A DNA stretch of 64,000 nucleotides from Spiroplasma endosymbiont of Lonchoptera lutea. GTDB lineage: Bacteria > Bacillota_I > Bacilli_A > Mycoplasmatales > Nriv7. The notes under the pieces are model-generated. The model searched no databases. It was not told the DNA's origin and saw nothing but the letters and a program-made list of their open reading frames with translations. Where the stretch lies: assembly GCF_964019715.1 (NCBI RefSeq), contig NZ_OZ026463.1, positions 744,001 through 808,000 on the forward strand, written 5' to 3'. Both the position numbers and the translations under genes were made by a program. Shown here piece after piece: positions 31,500-44,043 of this stretch (position 1 is its first letter; every line of letters begins with the position of its first letter).

Positions 31500-32913
31500 A
31501 AAGTGTCCTAAAAAGGGTTGCCAATCCAAAGCAATTGATTATAGTAAATCAACTGTACACAGAGTTTGTAAATTATTAAATCAAAACTTATTACCATTAG
31601 AAATATTGAATCAAGTTCAAAAAAATAAACAAAATGCAGGTAGAAAATTAATAATTTTAACTTTAACAGAAATTAATACTATCAATCATTTGTTAATTAC
31701 TAAAAATTATGCTCTTGATATAATTGCTGATTTTTTAAAGAAAAATAAAATAAAAAATATTTCAACAAAAACTTTATATAACATGTTTAAAACAAATCGA
31801 ATGGGTTTTGATGAAAAAAATTTATTGAGAAAAGGCAAAAATAAACCTCATAAACAAAAAGAAACTAGGAGCAGAATTAATAATTGTAAATCTATTCATG
31901 AAAGAAATTTAATCATTCCAAATATTAAAAATATACAAGAATTTGGCCATTTAGAGGGAGATACTATCGTTGGTAAAGATCATAAAAGTTCTATTATTAC
32001 TTTAGCTGATATATGATCAAAAACCACAATTCCTTTGAAAACTAAAAATCATAAAGCAGAAAGTATTACACAAAGTATAATAAAATTTATTTCAAAATTA
32101 ATACCAGGAACAATTAAAACTATTACTTTTGATCGTGGTAAAGAATTTAGTAAATGAAAATTAATTGAAAAAAATTGTAATGTTAAAATTTATTTTGCAG
32201 ATGCCGGCAAACCTTGTCAAAGAGGTTTAAATGAGAACAATAATGGTATTTTAAGAAGATATTTACCAAAATCTACTGATTTATCTTCATATAAACAAAA
32301 AGACTTAAATTCTATAGCATTTCAAATTAATTCTACACCCAGAAAATCATTATCTTATAAAAGACCAATAGATTTAATACAATTATTTTAAAAAACTGTC
32401 CCATTTATATTTACAATTCAGGAAATATTAAAAATATACAAGAATTTGGCCATTTAGAGGGAGATACTATCGTTGGTAAAGATCATAAAAGTTCTATTAT
32501 TACTTTAGCTGATATATGATCAAAAACCACAATTCCTTTGAAAACTAAAAATCATAAAGCAGAAAGTATTACACAAAGTATAATAAAATTTATTTCAAAA
32601 TTAATACCAGGAACAATTAAAACTATTACTTTTGATCGTGGTAAAGAATTTAGTAAATGAAAATTAATTGAAAAAAATTGTAATGTTAAAATTTATTTTG
32701 CAGATGCCGGCAAACCTTGTCAAAGAGGTTTAAATGAGAACAATAATGGTATTTTAAGAAGATATTTACCAAAATCTACTGATTTATCTTCATATAAACA
32801 AAAAGACTTAAATTCTATAGCATTTCAAATTAATTCTACACCCAGAAAATCATTATCTTATAAAAGACCAATAGATTTAATACAATTATTTTAAAAAACT
32901 GTCCCATTTATAT

Positions 32914-33648
32914 TTACAATTCAGGATTAGTAAAATTAACCATTACCGTTTTTTCACTTCTAACTCGGCTTTGTTCAGAATCTTTTGCTTTGGCAATTAA
33001 CCTAACACCAATATTAATAAGTAAACCAGCATTAGGCGCCGGAATGACTTTATCTTTTAAAGCAAATGATAAATCTGTAAAATCAAGACTTTGAATTGAA
33101 GCAATTAATTCTTGAACTTTTGATGCAATTAAAGTCGTAATATTACTTCCACGAATAACTAACTCCGAAATCGTAATCTCCTTTAATGAAACCTCATTAA
33201 GTGCTTTTTGCGCTGCTAATAACTCTGGATTTTCAATTTCAAACACAAATTTTACTTTCCGACTAACAGTAATTTGTTGTGGCTTTGTTCCAATAGTTTT
33301 ACCAATTAAAAGCACAAAAAATTCTTTAAATTCAATATCTTTCTCAACAACAAAAACATCATCACTAATTATTTTATCAGCATCTAAAATAATTCGTAAA
33401 TCAGTTACTTTATCAAGCGGAGCTTCAATGACATTATCAATTAATAAATTATCAATGACTTGTTCTTTAATATCTTGATTTTCTTTAACTAACCCCAAAT
33501 CAATCTCATTTAAAACAACATTTTCCAATGCTTTAGTTGCTTCAGCAACATCACCAGTTTCATCACTAGCACTATTACAAGCCACAATAACTACAACTGG
33601 TGATATTGTTAAACAAATGATTATTGCTATTTTCAAACGAATTTTCAT
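32914..33648 (-). CDS. Spiralin-like surface lipoprotein, 3' end replaced by ISc
   Basis: 244 aa as it now reads. Signal peptide with lipobox VVACN (Cys24), then acidic Thr/Ser-containing sequence with two related blocks (ALENVVLNEIDL and ALNEVSLKEITI), a pattern seen in spiralin-type lipoproteins, the dominant surface proteins of Spiroplasma. The last residues PEL and the stop come from the ISc end. RBS AGTAGGTGACTATTA. It follows uvrA by 10 bp. How much of the native end is lost is unclear, but the former terminator lies just beyond the element. Confidence 0.82.
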   Translation of the reverse strand: MKIRLKIAIIICLTISPVVVIVACNSASDETGDVAEATKALENVVLNEIDLGLVKENQDIKEQVIDNLLIDNVIEAPLDKVTDLRIILDADKIISDDVFVVEKDIEFKEFFVLLIGKTIGTKPQQITVSRKVKFVFEIENPELLAAQKALNEVSLKEITISELVIRGSNITTLIASKVQELIASIQSLDFTDLSFALKDKVIPAPNAGLLINIGVRLIAKAKDSEQSRVRSEKTVMVNFTNPEL

Positions 33649-33658
33649 TAATAGTCAC

Positions 33659-36529
33659 CTACTTTATATTTAATTTAATATTATCATTAATTTGATAAAC
33701 TTTTCTTAAATATTCAGCCGTATATGAATTTTTATTACTATTAATTACTTGCTCTGGTGTTCCTGTAACAATTACTTCCCCACCATACTTCCCACCATTA
33801 GGTCCTAAGTCAATAATGTAATCACCTAACTTAATAACATCTAAATTATGTTCAATAACAAGAACAGTATCACCATTATTAACAATACGGCTAAGAACTG
33901 ACAATAATCTTTTAACATCATCAATATGTAATCCTGTTGTTGGTTCATCTAAAATAAATAGTGTTTTTCCAGTTGCTCTTTTTTGTAAGTAAGTCGCTAA
34001 TTTAACTCTTTGCGCTTCCCCACCAGATAATTGAGTTGTTGGTTGTCCTAACTTAATATATCCCATACCAACATCAAGTAAGGTTTGCAATTTAACATTA
34101 ATTTTTGGAATATTTGCAAAAAACACTTGCGCTTCAATAACTGACATATTTAAAACATCATAAATATTTTTCCCTTTATATTTAACTTGTAAAGTTTCAT
34201 CATTATAGCGCATTCCTTCACATATTTCACAAGTAACAAAAACATCTGGTAAAAAATGCATCGCAATTTTAATAATTCCTGCTCCCTGACAGCGTTCACA
34301 TCTGCCACCACGAACATTAAAAGAAAACCTTCCTTTAAGATAACCTTGAGTTTTAGCTAATGGCGCCGCAGCAAATAAATCACGAATATCATCAAAAACT
34401 GAAGTATAAGTTGCTGGATTACTATGCGGTGTCCTTCCAATCGGTTCTTGCGAAATATTAACAACTTTATCAATATTATCCATTCCCTTAATATTTTGAT
34501 GTTTACCCGGACGATTAACCTTTTGTCCTAAATTTCGTAACAGATTTTTATATAACACTTCATTTACTAAAGTTGATTTTCCACTGCCAGAAACCCCTGT
34601 AACAACAATAAGTTTTCCTAAAGGAATAGTAACATCAATATTTTTTAAATTATTTTCTCTTGCTCCAATAATAATAATTTTCTTGCCATTGCCACTTCGG
34701 CGCTTTTTTGGAATTGTAATCGTTTCTTGATGTGATAAATATCTCCCTGTAATTGACTTTTCATTAGCGATAATATCTGCCATTGTTCCCACAGCAATAA
34801 TTTCGCCACCAAATTTACCAGCTTTAGGACCAATGTCAACAAGCCAATCAGCTTGATGCATCATATCTTCATCATGTTCAACAACAATAACGGTATTTCC
34901 TAAATCTCGTAACGATTTTAAAGTTTTAATTAAGCGGTCATTATCTTTCTGATGTAAACCAATTGAAGGTTCATCTAATACATATAATACTCCTGTCAAT
35001 TTTGAACCAATTTGCGTTGCTAAACGAATTCGTTGCGCTTCGCCACCAGATAATGATTGGGCTGGTCTTGATAAATTTAAATATCGTAAACCAACATCAT
35101 TTAAAAAACTTAAACGATTTACTAATTCATTAATAACTAACTTAGCAATTTCTTGTTGTTGTTCTGATAATTTCAAACTAAGAATATAATCCAAACTTTC
35201 ATCAATATCTAAATTAGTAAATTCATTAATATTTATCGTTCCTACTTTAACACATAATGCTTTAGGATTTAGTCGTGCCCCTTTACAAGACCAACAAGTT
35301 TTATCACTCATAAATTTCCGATAATATTCACGACGCATTTCATTAACAGTTTCAACAAAGCGTCGTTCAATAATACTAGCAACACCTTCAATATAGTCAT
35401 AACTTTTATAAGTATTATTATTACTAGATACTAAAGTATAATTTAATTGTTCATCACTACCATACATTAAATAATTAATTTGTTCATCACTAAGATTTTT
35501 AATTGGTTGATCTAAATCAATACCATATTCTTTACAAATAATTTTTAATTTCTGTCATTCTAAAGTATCACCACCAATAAAATTTTTATAAAATTCAATC
35601 CCACCTTGATTAATTGAAAGATTACGATTAGGAAATAATAAATCTTCATCAACTTCCAAGCGAATCCCAATACCTTTACATTCAGAACAAGCCCCCATTG
35701 GCGCATTAAAAGAAAATAAACGGGGTTCTAACTCCGGAATGGTAAAATTACACTGATTACACGCATGATTTTGCGAAAATAATAATTGTTCTTTACTATT
35801 AACAAGAACAACTTTTGCTAATCCTTTACTATATTTTAATGATTTTTCTAAACTATCATGAATATTAGATCAAACATTATCATCATCACTTAATTTAATG
35901 CGATCAACAACAATATCAATATTATGCCGTTTATTTTTATCTAATTGAATATCATCATCTAACGAATAAGCGTGGTTATTAACTTTAACCCGTAAAAATC
36001 CTTCATGTCGTAAAGTTAAAAACAACTCATAATGCGTCCCCTTTTTATCAATAACTACTGGCGACAAAATTTCAATGCGTTCTTCCGTTGTTATTTGTTT
36101 TAATCGTTTAATCATTTCCTTAATTGTCATTGCTTTAATTAAACCATGACCATTAATACAGTATGGTAGCCCCACACGAGCATATAATAATCGTAAATAA
36201 TCATATATTTCCGTCACCGTGCCCACAGTACTACGAGGATTATTACTAGTGGTTTTTTGATCAATAGAAATTGCTGGTGATAATCCTTCAATAGAATCAA
36301 CATCAGGTTTTTCACTATTACCTAAAAATTGTCGGGCATAAGCCGACAGTGACTCCATATATCTTCTTTGTCCTTCAGCATAAATCGTATTAAAGGCTAA
36401 TGATGACTTTCCACTACCAGAAACGCCAGTAAAAACAATTAATTTATTTTTAGGAATTGTTAAATCAACATTTTTTAAATTATGTTCTCTAGCTCCTTTA
36501 ACAATAATATATTTTGTTGCATCATCCAT
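33659..36529 (-). CDS. uvrA: UvrABC excinuclease subunit A
   Basis: 956 aa. Two ABC ATPase halves: Walker [13 protein letters not shown] near the N-terminus and [11 protein letters not shown] in the second half, with ABC signatures [13 protein letters not shown] and [13 protein letters not shown], and zinc-finger pairs (CNQCN, CERCQG, CEICEG). It scans DNA for lesions and loads UvrB, which is encoded nearby but on a separate unit. Start taken as ATG at 36529 after GGAGGTGATTTG. It follows thiT by 31 bp. One TGA Trp near residue 221. Confidence 0.96.
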
Positions 36530-36560
36530 CAAATCACCTCCAATATTTAATTAGCAAATG

Positions 36561-37454
36561 CTAATTAATTTGATCATTATATTTTTCTTTTCACGGCATT
36601 AATACTCTAAATAATAACGGCAATGATAATATCATTAAAGGATACACAAAAATAAAAACATAAATTAAATTATATATTAATGCATAACCTCAAATACTAA
36701 AACCATCTCACGCATAATTACCAAAATATAATACTCCCGATAATACATTGCATATATATATAATAATATAAATAACTGTTATTATAAAGGAAATTTTAAT
36801 GTTAGCATTAAACCGCTTTTTAAAATTAATATTCACTATTCCTATTAAAGAAGGCATAATCATAGGAATAAAATAATCTAGTAAATATTGTCAAGGATTA
36901 ATAATTGCTCCTTGGGGAATAATAATTAACGAAATTAAAGCACTAATACCACCGGTTACAATTCCGTGTCAAAAACTAGTAACGAAAGCAATTAAAAATA
37001 CGGGTCAATATTTTAAACCAATACTGCCCCCCATTGGTAATTTAGGAAAAAATATCATCAGATAATCAAAAATTAATGATAAACTAACAAAAAAAGCGAT
37101 TAATACTAAATCAAATGTTTTTCAATGGTAAATTTTAAAGCATTGTTTTTTAATCACTTTAAAATCAACATTAGATTTTATTATTTTTTGCCAACTTAAT
37201 AACCAAATTAATATTAAACTAGCAACTAAAAATAATAATAAAATCACAATAACTGCAATTTTAATAAATAAGACAATTTTATTATTAATTAATTGTGTAT
37301 TCCTAACATTAGAAGAAAAAATGCTTAAAAATTTTTCTTCCGAACTTATCGTTATCAAAATTATTACTCCGACAATTAAGAAACAAAAAATTCCATTAAT
37401 TAACATTAAAATTCAACGATAAATTTGATTAGTCTTATTTACTTCTTGCATCAT
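36561..37454 (-). CDS. thiT: Thiamine transporter, ThiT-like ECF S-component with N-terminal extension
   Basis: 297 aa, polytopic. The C-terminal half (from about residue 112) has the ThiT pattern with PKLPMGGSIGLKYWPVFLIA and a series of membrane segments. The first about 110 residues are two extra membrane segments not usual for ThiT (about 190 aa). A TPP riboswitch lies just upstream, supporting thiamine as the substrate; S-components work with a shared ECF ATPase module encoded elsewhere. Start after TTAAGGAGGTTAAAAA. It heads a minus-strand run with uvrA and the lipoprotein. Confidence 0.8.
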
Positions 37455-37504
37455 TTTTTAACCTCCTTAATGATAGCAAGAAATCTAATATACTTTAAAA
37501 TATA

Positions 37505-37579
37505 CAAGACTTCTTCCACTAGTATTACCTAGTTCAAGTTCCAAGAGTATCTCTCAGGCAAAATGCCACCTCTGTCTTA
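37505..37579 (-). promoter_or_regulatory. TPP (thiamin pyrophosphate) riboswitch
   Basis: On the minus strand the THI-box core is present: GCCTGAGAGAT, then GGAACTTGAACTAGGTAATACTAG (read in two blocks) and GTGGAAGAAG, closed by the P1 pairing of AAGAC with GTCTT. A short P3 (GGCATTTTGCC) makes it compact. It lies 51 bp before the thiT start and should lower expression when TPP is abundant. Confidence 0.9.
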
Positions 37580-37706
37580 TATCAATTGATATATCCATAT
37601 ATATTATTATAGTGAATTTACGATAAAATATAAAGTACTATTATATTTCCATAAAATCAATTATAATGTAAATTGTAAAGTTAAAAATTAAACTAAGGAG
37701 AACAAA

Positions 37707-38294
37707 ATGCTAATTATTGCCATCACAGGAAAAATCGGTAGCGGAAAAAGTATTGTTAGTAAATATTTGCAAAAAAAAGGTGCCTATTGTGTTGATATGG
37801 ACATTCTAAGTCAAGAAGTAAGAACCCTTCCCAAAGTAATAAAAACCATCAAAAAACGCTTTGGAAGTGTTGCGTTTACTGATAATGAATTAGACACTAA
37901 AAAACTCCGAGCAATCATTTTTAATGACTCCAAAGAACGCCTAAAACTTAATAACATTATGTGACCACTACTAAAAAAAAGTCTCCAACAACAAATTAAA
38001 AATTACAGTGATAAGACATTAATTATTGTTGAAGCCGCAGTCATCTTACAAGCCAAATGAAACAAACTCGTTAATAAAATTATTTTTGTTAATAGCGATT
38101 GAGAAACCCGTGTTAAACGAATTATTGAACGCGATAACCTTACTGTTGAAGAAATTATGAAGATTAGTCAACAACAAGATGATTACGAAACTTATAAAGA
38201 TGTTATTGATTATCAAATCATCAATAATGACTCCACAAAAGAACTTTATCGGCAAGTTGATGAAATCTTTGAAAAAGAACAATGAAATATTTAA
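37707..38294 (+). CDS. coaE: Dephospho-CoA kinase
   Basis: 195 aa. P-loop ITGKIGSGKSIVSKYL at the N-terminus, then CVDMDILSQEV and a C-terminal NKIIFVNSDWETRVKRIIERD block, as in CoaE. Last step of coenzyme A synthesis. RBS CTAAGGAGAACAAA. It is the only plus-strand gene here and ends 2 bp from the uvrB stop, converging. Confidence 0.93.
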
Positions 38295-38296
38295 TC

Positions 38297-40261
38297 TTAT
38301 TCGGTTTCCAATTCCAAAATTAAATCTCGTAACTGTGCCGCTCGTTCAAACTGTAAATCTTTTGCTGCGACTAACATTTCCTTTCGCAAATCATTAATGA
38401 TTTGCGTTTTTGTTGCAACATAATCTTTAGACTTTCTTTTATTAACAATATTAAATTCTTGTAATAATTTATTAGCAAATAACGAATCATCAATCTTTTT
38501 CTTTATTGTTTGAGGAATAATATTATGTTCTTTATTATAAGCAATTTGCACATTTCTTCGGCGTAGCGTTTCAGCCATCGCCTTTTGCATTGCATCCGAT
38601 ATTGTATCAGCATACATAATAACATTACCATTAACATTTCTTGCTGCCCGACCAATAGTTTGAATTAATGACCGCGCATCGCGTAAAAATCCTTGCTTAT
38701 TAGCTTCTAAAATACAAATTAACGAAACTTCAGGAATATCTAAGCCTTCGCGTAATAAATTAATCCCTACCACAGCGTCATAAACCCCTTTTCTTAGTTC
38801 TAATAAAATCTTTGAACGATCCAGAGTTTTTAATTCACTATGCAAATATGCTACTTTAATATTTCGCTCTTGCAAATAAGTAGTTAAATCTTCGGCTTGT
38901 CGAATTGTTAAAGTGGTAATTAATACTCTTTCACAATTTTCTTTTCGCACTAAAATATTTTCAATAATATCATCAATCTGATTCATTGTTGGTTTAACAA
39001 CAATCGTTGGATCCACTAAACCTGTCGGACGAATAATTTGTTCCGTCACTTGATAATTAACTTGATTTAATTCAAAATCACCAGGAGTTGCTGATGTATA
39101 TATCACCGTTTTTAATTTATTCATAAATTCTGTAAAATTTAATGGCCGATTATCTAAGGCACTCGGTAAACGAAAACCATAATTAACTAATGTTTGTTTT
39201 CTACTCCGATCAGTATTAAACATTCCTCTAACTTGTGGTAAAGAAATATGGGATTCATCAATAATAGTTACAAAATCATCACCAAAATAATCAATTAAAG
39301 TATATGGTGGCACATCTTTATCTCTTAAATCTAAATGTCGTGAATAGTTTTCAATACCACTACAAATACCAAACTCTTGCAATGCTTCTAAATCATGATT
39401 AGTTCTTTGTTCAATCCTTTGATACTCCAATAATTGATTATTAGCCTTTAAAACTTCTAAATATTTTATTAATTCTGCTTCAATTCTAGTAATTGCCTTT
39501 GCTAATCTTTCTTTAGAAGTAATATAGTCCTGAGCAGGAAAAATTGTAAAAGATTGATATCTTTCAATTACTTTACCAGTTAAAACATCAATCTTAGCAA
39601 TTTCATTAATATCATCATCAAATAAATCAATGCGTAAATAAAATTCATCCGTTCAACCCGGTGCTAACTTAATAACATCACCTTTTGCCGTAAACATTCC
39701 CGGACGAATTTCTAAATCATTACGAGTGTAACCAGAATTAACAAGAAAATATAATAATGCTTTTCTTTCAACTTTTTGACCATTACGAATTTCAAAAAAA
39801 GATTTTTTATATTCGTCAGGGTCTTGTGCACCATAAATCGCAGCAACTGATGCTACAACAATAACATCCTTTCTAGTAACTAAAGCATTCATCGCACTTA
39901 ACCGCATCATTTCAATATCACTATTAGATTTTGCTGTCTTATCAATATATGTATCCGTTTTTGGCATATATGCTTCTGGTTGATAAAAATCAAAGTTAGA
40001 AACAAAATATTCTACCCGATTTTCAGGAAACATGCCTTTTAATTCACCATATAATTGCATTGCCAAGGTTTTATTATGTGACAAAATTAAAGTTGGTTTA
40101 TTAATTTTAGCAATAACATTAGCAATCGTATAAGTTTTTCCCGTACCCGTTGCTCCTAATAATACTTGAAATTGTTGATTTTCTTTTATTCCTTGGATTA
40201 AACTCGCAATTGCTTTTGGTTGATCACCTGCTGGCTTAAAATCAGCAACTAATTTAAACAT
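38297..40261 (-). CDS. uvrB: UvrABC excinuclease subunit B
   Basis: 654 aa. Walker [11 protein letters not shown] (35-44), beta-hairpin region FYQPEAYMP, helicase motifs ([42 protein letters not shown]) and the C-terminal UVR domain with AAQLRDLI. It verifies damage handed over by UvrA and recruits UvrC. It begins 11 bp after the secA stop on the same strand. One TGA Trp at about residue 203. Confidence 0.96.
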
Positions 40262-40272
40262 AAAAATTTTTC

Positions 40273-42669
40273 CTAACCACCTTGCTTTGCCTTTGTCCTC
40301 TCAATAGCCTCCATTACCTCATCGGATATACCATCATCAATATCAGAACCAATTTCTAAACTACATAAACTAATAACTACTTGATGAGCAATATTAATTC
40401 GCATCCGATTAAATAATTGAGCTGATTCATCAATATATGCATGTAATGGATTTGACTGTCCATAGCTTCGTAAATAAATTCCCGTTCTTAATTTACTAGC
40501 ACCATCAATATGTTCTGTCCAATGATGATCAAAAGCTTGTAAAATAATTTGATTTTCAATTTTTCATAATATCACTTCTGGAATATTTTCAATAGTTTTC
40601 TCATAGTGATTAAAAATTACCCGACTAATTGCTAAAACAGCATCATGCCGTGTCATTGATCGTAATTCTTTAGTATCTAATTCATGATTACTATTAATTA
40701 ACTTTGTTTCTAAACTTTTTACTAAACTAACAAAATCAATCATAATTTCTTTATTAATCTCTTTTGTAAAAATATCCAATAAATCACCACTAACAGTAAA
40801 AATCATTCTTTCAACTAATGGAGCATAAACCTTAGTTTGCAAAATTGCATCCCGTTGTTCATACATTACTTCTCTTTGCTGAGCTAAAATATTATCATAA
40901 TCCAACAAATTCTTTCTAGTATCAAAGTTTAATCCTTCAACTTTTTTCTGAGCATTAGTAATACTTCGTGATAACAATTTTGATTGAATATGGTCATCGC
41001 CTAAACGACTAAATAATCCTTGTAATTTTTTACTACCAAAACGAAGCATTAATTCATCCTCTACTGAAAGATAAAATCGTGAATAACCCGGATCTCCTTG
41101 ACGCCCCGATCTACCCCGTAACTGATTATCAATTCTTCTCGCTTCATTTCGTTCCGTACCTAAAACAGCCAAACCACCTAAAGCAATAACACCAGCACCT
41201 AACTTAATATCAGTACCTCTTCCTGCCATATTCGTAGCAATTGTAACAGCACCAATTTGTCCCGCACCAGCAATAATTTCTGCTTCTTGAACATGATTTC
41301 GTGCATTCAAAACATTATGAGCTATTTTAGCTTCTTTTAAAATATTTGATACTTCCTCAGATGTTGTAATTGATGCTGTTCCAATTAATATTGGTTGCCC
41401 TTTGGTATGTCGTTCTTTAACTTCTTTAAGTAAAGCCTTATATTTAGAACTTTGTGATGCAAAAACTAAATCCGTATCATCTTTTCTCACGATTGGAAGA
41501 TTAGTAGGAATTTCCATTACTCGCATATTATAAATCTTAATAAACTCTTCTTCTTCCGTTTTTGCTGTTCCTGTCATCCCACTCAATTTATTATATAAGC
41601 GAAAGAAATTTTGATAAGTAATTGTTGCCAGCGTTGTTGTTTCATGTTCAATAGTAACTGCTTCTTTAGCTTGTAAAGCTTGTTGTAAACCATCACTATA
41701 AGCTCTTCCTGGCATTAATCGCCCCGTAAATTGATCAACTAAAATTATTTCATCATTTTGAGCAACATATTCAATCCCATTCGTAAAAACATGAACAGCT
41801 TTTAAAGCATTTAAAATATGATGAAATAATTCTGATTGCTCCAAACTAAACAAGTTTTTAACACCAAAATGTTTTTCTGCCTTTTTAACACCAGATATTG
41901 TTAAAGCTGCCTGCTTAGTTTCTAAATCAATTTTAATATCTGCCTTTTTATCCAAACTTTTAGCAAACCGGTCAGCATTTTCATATAAAGGTTCACGACT
42001 TTTAGAACCACCAGAAATAATTAACGGTGTTCTTGATTCATCAATTAAAACTGAATCCGCCTCATCAACAATTGCAAAATTCAACCCGCGTTGGACTTTT
42101 TCATCATAAGTATGTACCATATTATCTCTTAAATAATCAAATCCTAATTCCGAGTTAGTAGTATATGTAACATCACACAAATAAGCTTTTCGCTTTTGGT
42201 CATTACTTAAATCTCTTAAATTAACACCAACTGTTAAACCTAAAAATTCTAACACCGCTCCATTAATTTCAGCATCACGCTGTGCTAAATATTCATTAAC
42301 AGTAACAATATGAACGCCCTTACCAAGTAAAGCATTCAAATACATTGGCATAATCGCTGTTAAAGTTTTTCCTTCCCCAGTTCGCATTTCCGCAACATCA
42401 CCATTATGTAAAACAATACCGCCTTCTAACTGAACAGCAAAAGCATGTAATCCCGAAACTCTTCTCGTTGCTTCACGCGCCACAGCAAAAGCTTCAATTA
42501 AAATATCATCTATAGTGGCACCCGCTTCCAATCGCTTTTTAAATTCATTAGTTTTATTTTTTAAACTATCAGCAGATAATTCTTGCATTTCTAAATCTAG
42601 ATTTAAAATTTCTTGAACATCAGCTCTAATGCTTTTTAAAACACTTTTATATTTATTAAAAAACTTCAT
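40273..42669 (-). CDS. secA: Preprotein translocase ATPase SecA
   Basis: 798 aa. Walker [16 protein letters not shown]-like motif [18 protein letters not shown], later [14 protein letters not shown] and [20 protein letters not shown]. It drives Sec-dependent export at the membrane. The end (ERTKAKQGG) lacks the zinc-binding tail found in many bacteria. Start [12 protein letters not shown] after ACTGGAGCGATATAT; the frame extends upstream but without RBS. Confidence 0.96.
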
Positions 42670-42754
42670 ATATATCGCTCCAGTTTCTAATTTCTCGCCT
42701 ATAACATTATTAATTTTATCATACTTTAAAATACTAATAAAATCTTTAATAAAC

Positions 42755-42782
42755 AAAAAAACTGATTAATTTCAGTTTTTTT
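42755..42782 (-). terminator. Terminator of the pta-ackA unit
   Basis: A stem (AAAAAACTGA with TCAGTTTTTT) and a 5-base loop with flanking T and A tracts lies just after ackA; it could work on both strands. It separates ackA from secA. Confidence 0.8.
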
Positions 42783-42797
42783 ATAAAACATGTTAAT

Positions 42798-44021
42798 TTA
42801 ATTAATATTATTTAATAACCGATATGTCTCTTCACAAATCATTAATTCCTCATTAGTTCGAATCGCATAAATCGCCACCGAACTCAAATCATTAGATATT
42901 TGTAAATAATCATCATATGATTGGTTATTCTTACCACGATTATAATCTAATGGCATAGTTTTAATATTTTTAATAATCATTTCGCGAATTAAAGCACTAT
43001 TTTCACCAACACCAGCCGTAAAAACAATCGCATCAACCTTATTATCCAAATCATTTTGATACTGAGTAATATAATCAACAACTCTTTTAGCATATAATTC
43101 CAAGGTAAATTGTGCTTGACTATTACCATCCTTAGCAGCCTGACTAACTTCTCTCGTATCAGAAGAAATTTGACTAACTCCCAATAAACCAGATTCATTA
43201 TTTAGTTTATTAACAACACCAACAATATCTAAATTTAATTGTTCAGCAATATATTGATGAATCGCTGGATCAATATCACCACTACGAGAACCCATCATTA
43301 ATCCTGCTAAGGGTGTAAATCCCATTGATGTATTATATGATTTCCCATTTTTAATTGCACAAATACTAGCACCATTTCCTAAATGATAAACAATCGCATT
43401 AATATTACTAACCGGTTTATTAATAATCAAACTTAGTTTATTAATAATATAATGATAACTAATACCATGAAATCCATACCTTCGAACATTATAATCAGTA
43501 TATCAATTATATGGTACGGGATAAATATAATTTATTTTTGGCATTGTGGTATGAAATGTTGTATCAAAAACAGCAATATGCGGACAGTTAGCAACCGCTT
43601 GAAATGCTTTTAAAGCACTTAACCCCGCAGGATTATGTAACGGTGCCAACTTAATATTTTCGGCAATTATCTTTGTAATGTCATCATTAACAAAGACACT
43701 TTCTTTGATTTTTTCACCGCCATGAACAATGCGATGCCCCACAGCAATAATTTCATTAAAATTTTGAATCACATTTTGTGATTTTAAAAGTTCTAAAATA
43801 ACTTCTGCGGCCACATTATGATTTGATAACGGGGTATCACTAACAAATTCATTATTATTATATTTAATCGTCGTTTTACCATCAACAAAAATTCTTTCTG
43901 CTAATCCCTTACAAATTGGATTAAATTCTTTATTTGTTGTTATTTCATATAACTGAAACTTAATTGAACTTGAACCAGCATTAATAACTAAAATTTTTTT
44001 CTTTAAATTAGATAGCATCAT
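42798..44021 (-). CDS. ackA: Acetate kinase
   Basis: 407 aa. N-terminal VINAGSSSIKFQLYE, then HRIVHGGE, HNPAGLSALKAF, FDTTFHTTMP and HLGNGASICAI with GDIDPAIHQYI. It converts acetyl phosphate and ADP to acetate and ATP, a main ATP source in fermenting mollicutes, and follows pta. Start taken as ATG at 44021 after GAAAGGAAATAAA. One TGA Trp. Confidence 0.96.
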
Positions 44022-44043
44022 TTTATTTCCTTTCATTAATATT

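Larger units (their letters stand above)
30314..31528 (+). mobile_element. ISa copy 4, 1215 bp, nested in ISc
   Basis: Standard ISa ends, flanked by AAG (30311-30313 and 31529-31531). It is 3 bp longer than the others because of an extra ATT in the leader upstream of orfA. Confidence 0.94.
30229..32391 (+). pseudogene. ISc transposase split by ISa (inner copy)
   Basis: The 314-codon frame is broken near codon 29 (IRKIAK/AIDYSK) by ISa copy 4. The remainder after 31529, with HLEGDTIVG, ITFDRGKEFSKW and RGLNENNNGILRRYL, is uninterrupted and has a GRGR-to-SRIN variant relative to other copies. Confidence 0.9.
30144..32422 (+). mobile_element. ISc copy 2 (inner), interrupted by ISa
   Basis: A complete 1061-bp ISc (after removing ISa and its 3-bp repeat) nested in the outer ISc, same orientation, flanked by AAA. 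Confidence 0.9.
29847..32894 (+). pseudogene. ISc transposase remnant (outer copy)
   Basis: Starts MYKYLTIESIIAIKEYKSYG and runs to DIIADFLKK, is broken by the inner ISc, and resumes at NIKNIQEFGHLEGDT to the end. The missing segment and the insert make it inactive. Confidence 0.88.
29762..32925 (+). mobile_element. ISc copy 1 (outer), IS30 family, interrupted and internally deleted
   Basis: The ends CCTGAAATGTAAAATT and (opposite strand) CCTGAATTGTAAATAT lie at 29762 and 32925, flanked by ATT. Only 885 of 1061 bp remain (29762-30143 and 32423-32925); about 176 bp around the point of the inner insertion are missing. Confidence 0.85.

Noticed and set aside
38294-38297. Missing DNA at the coaE/uvrB junction
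   Set aside because: Both genes end in full-length family termini; a 2-bp gap between convergent stops is simply compact.
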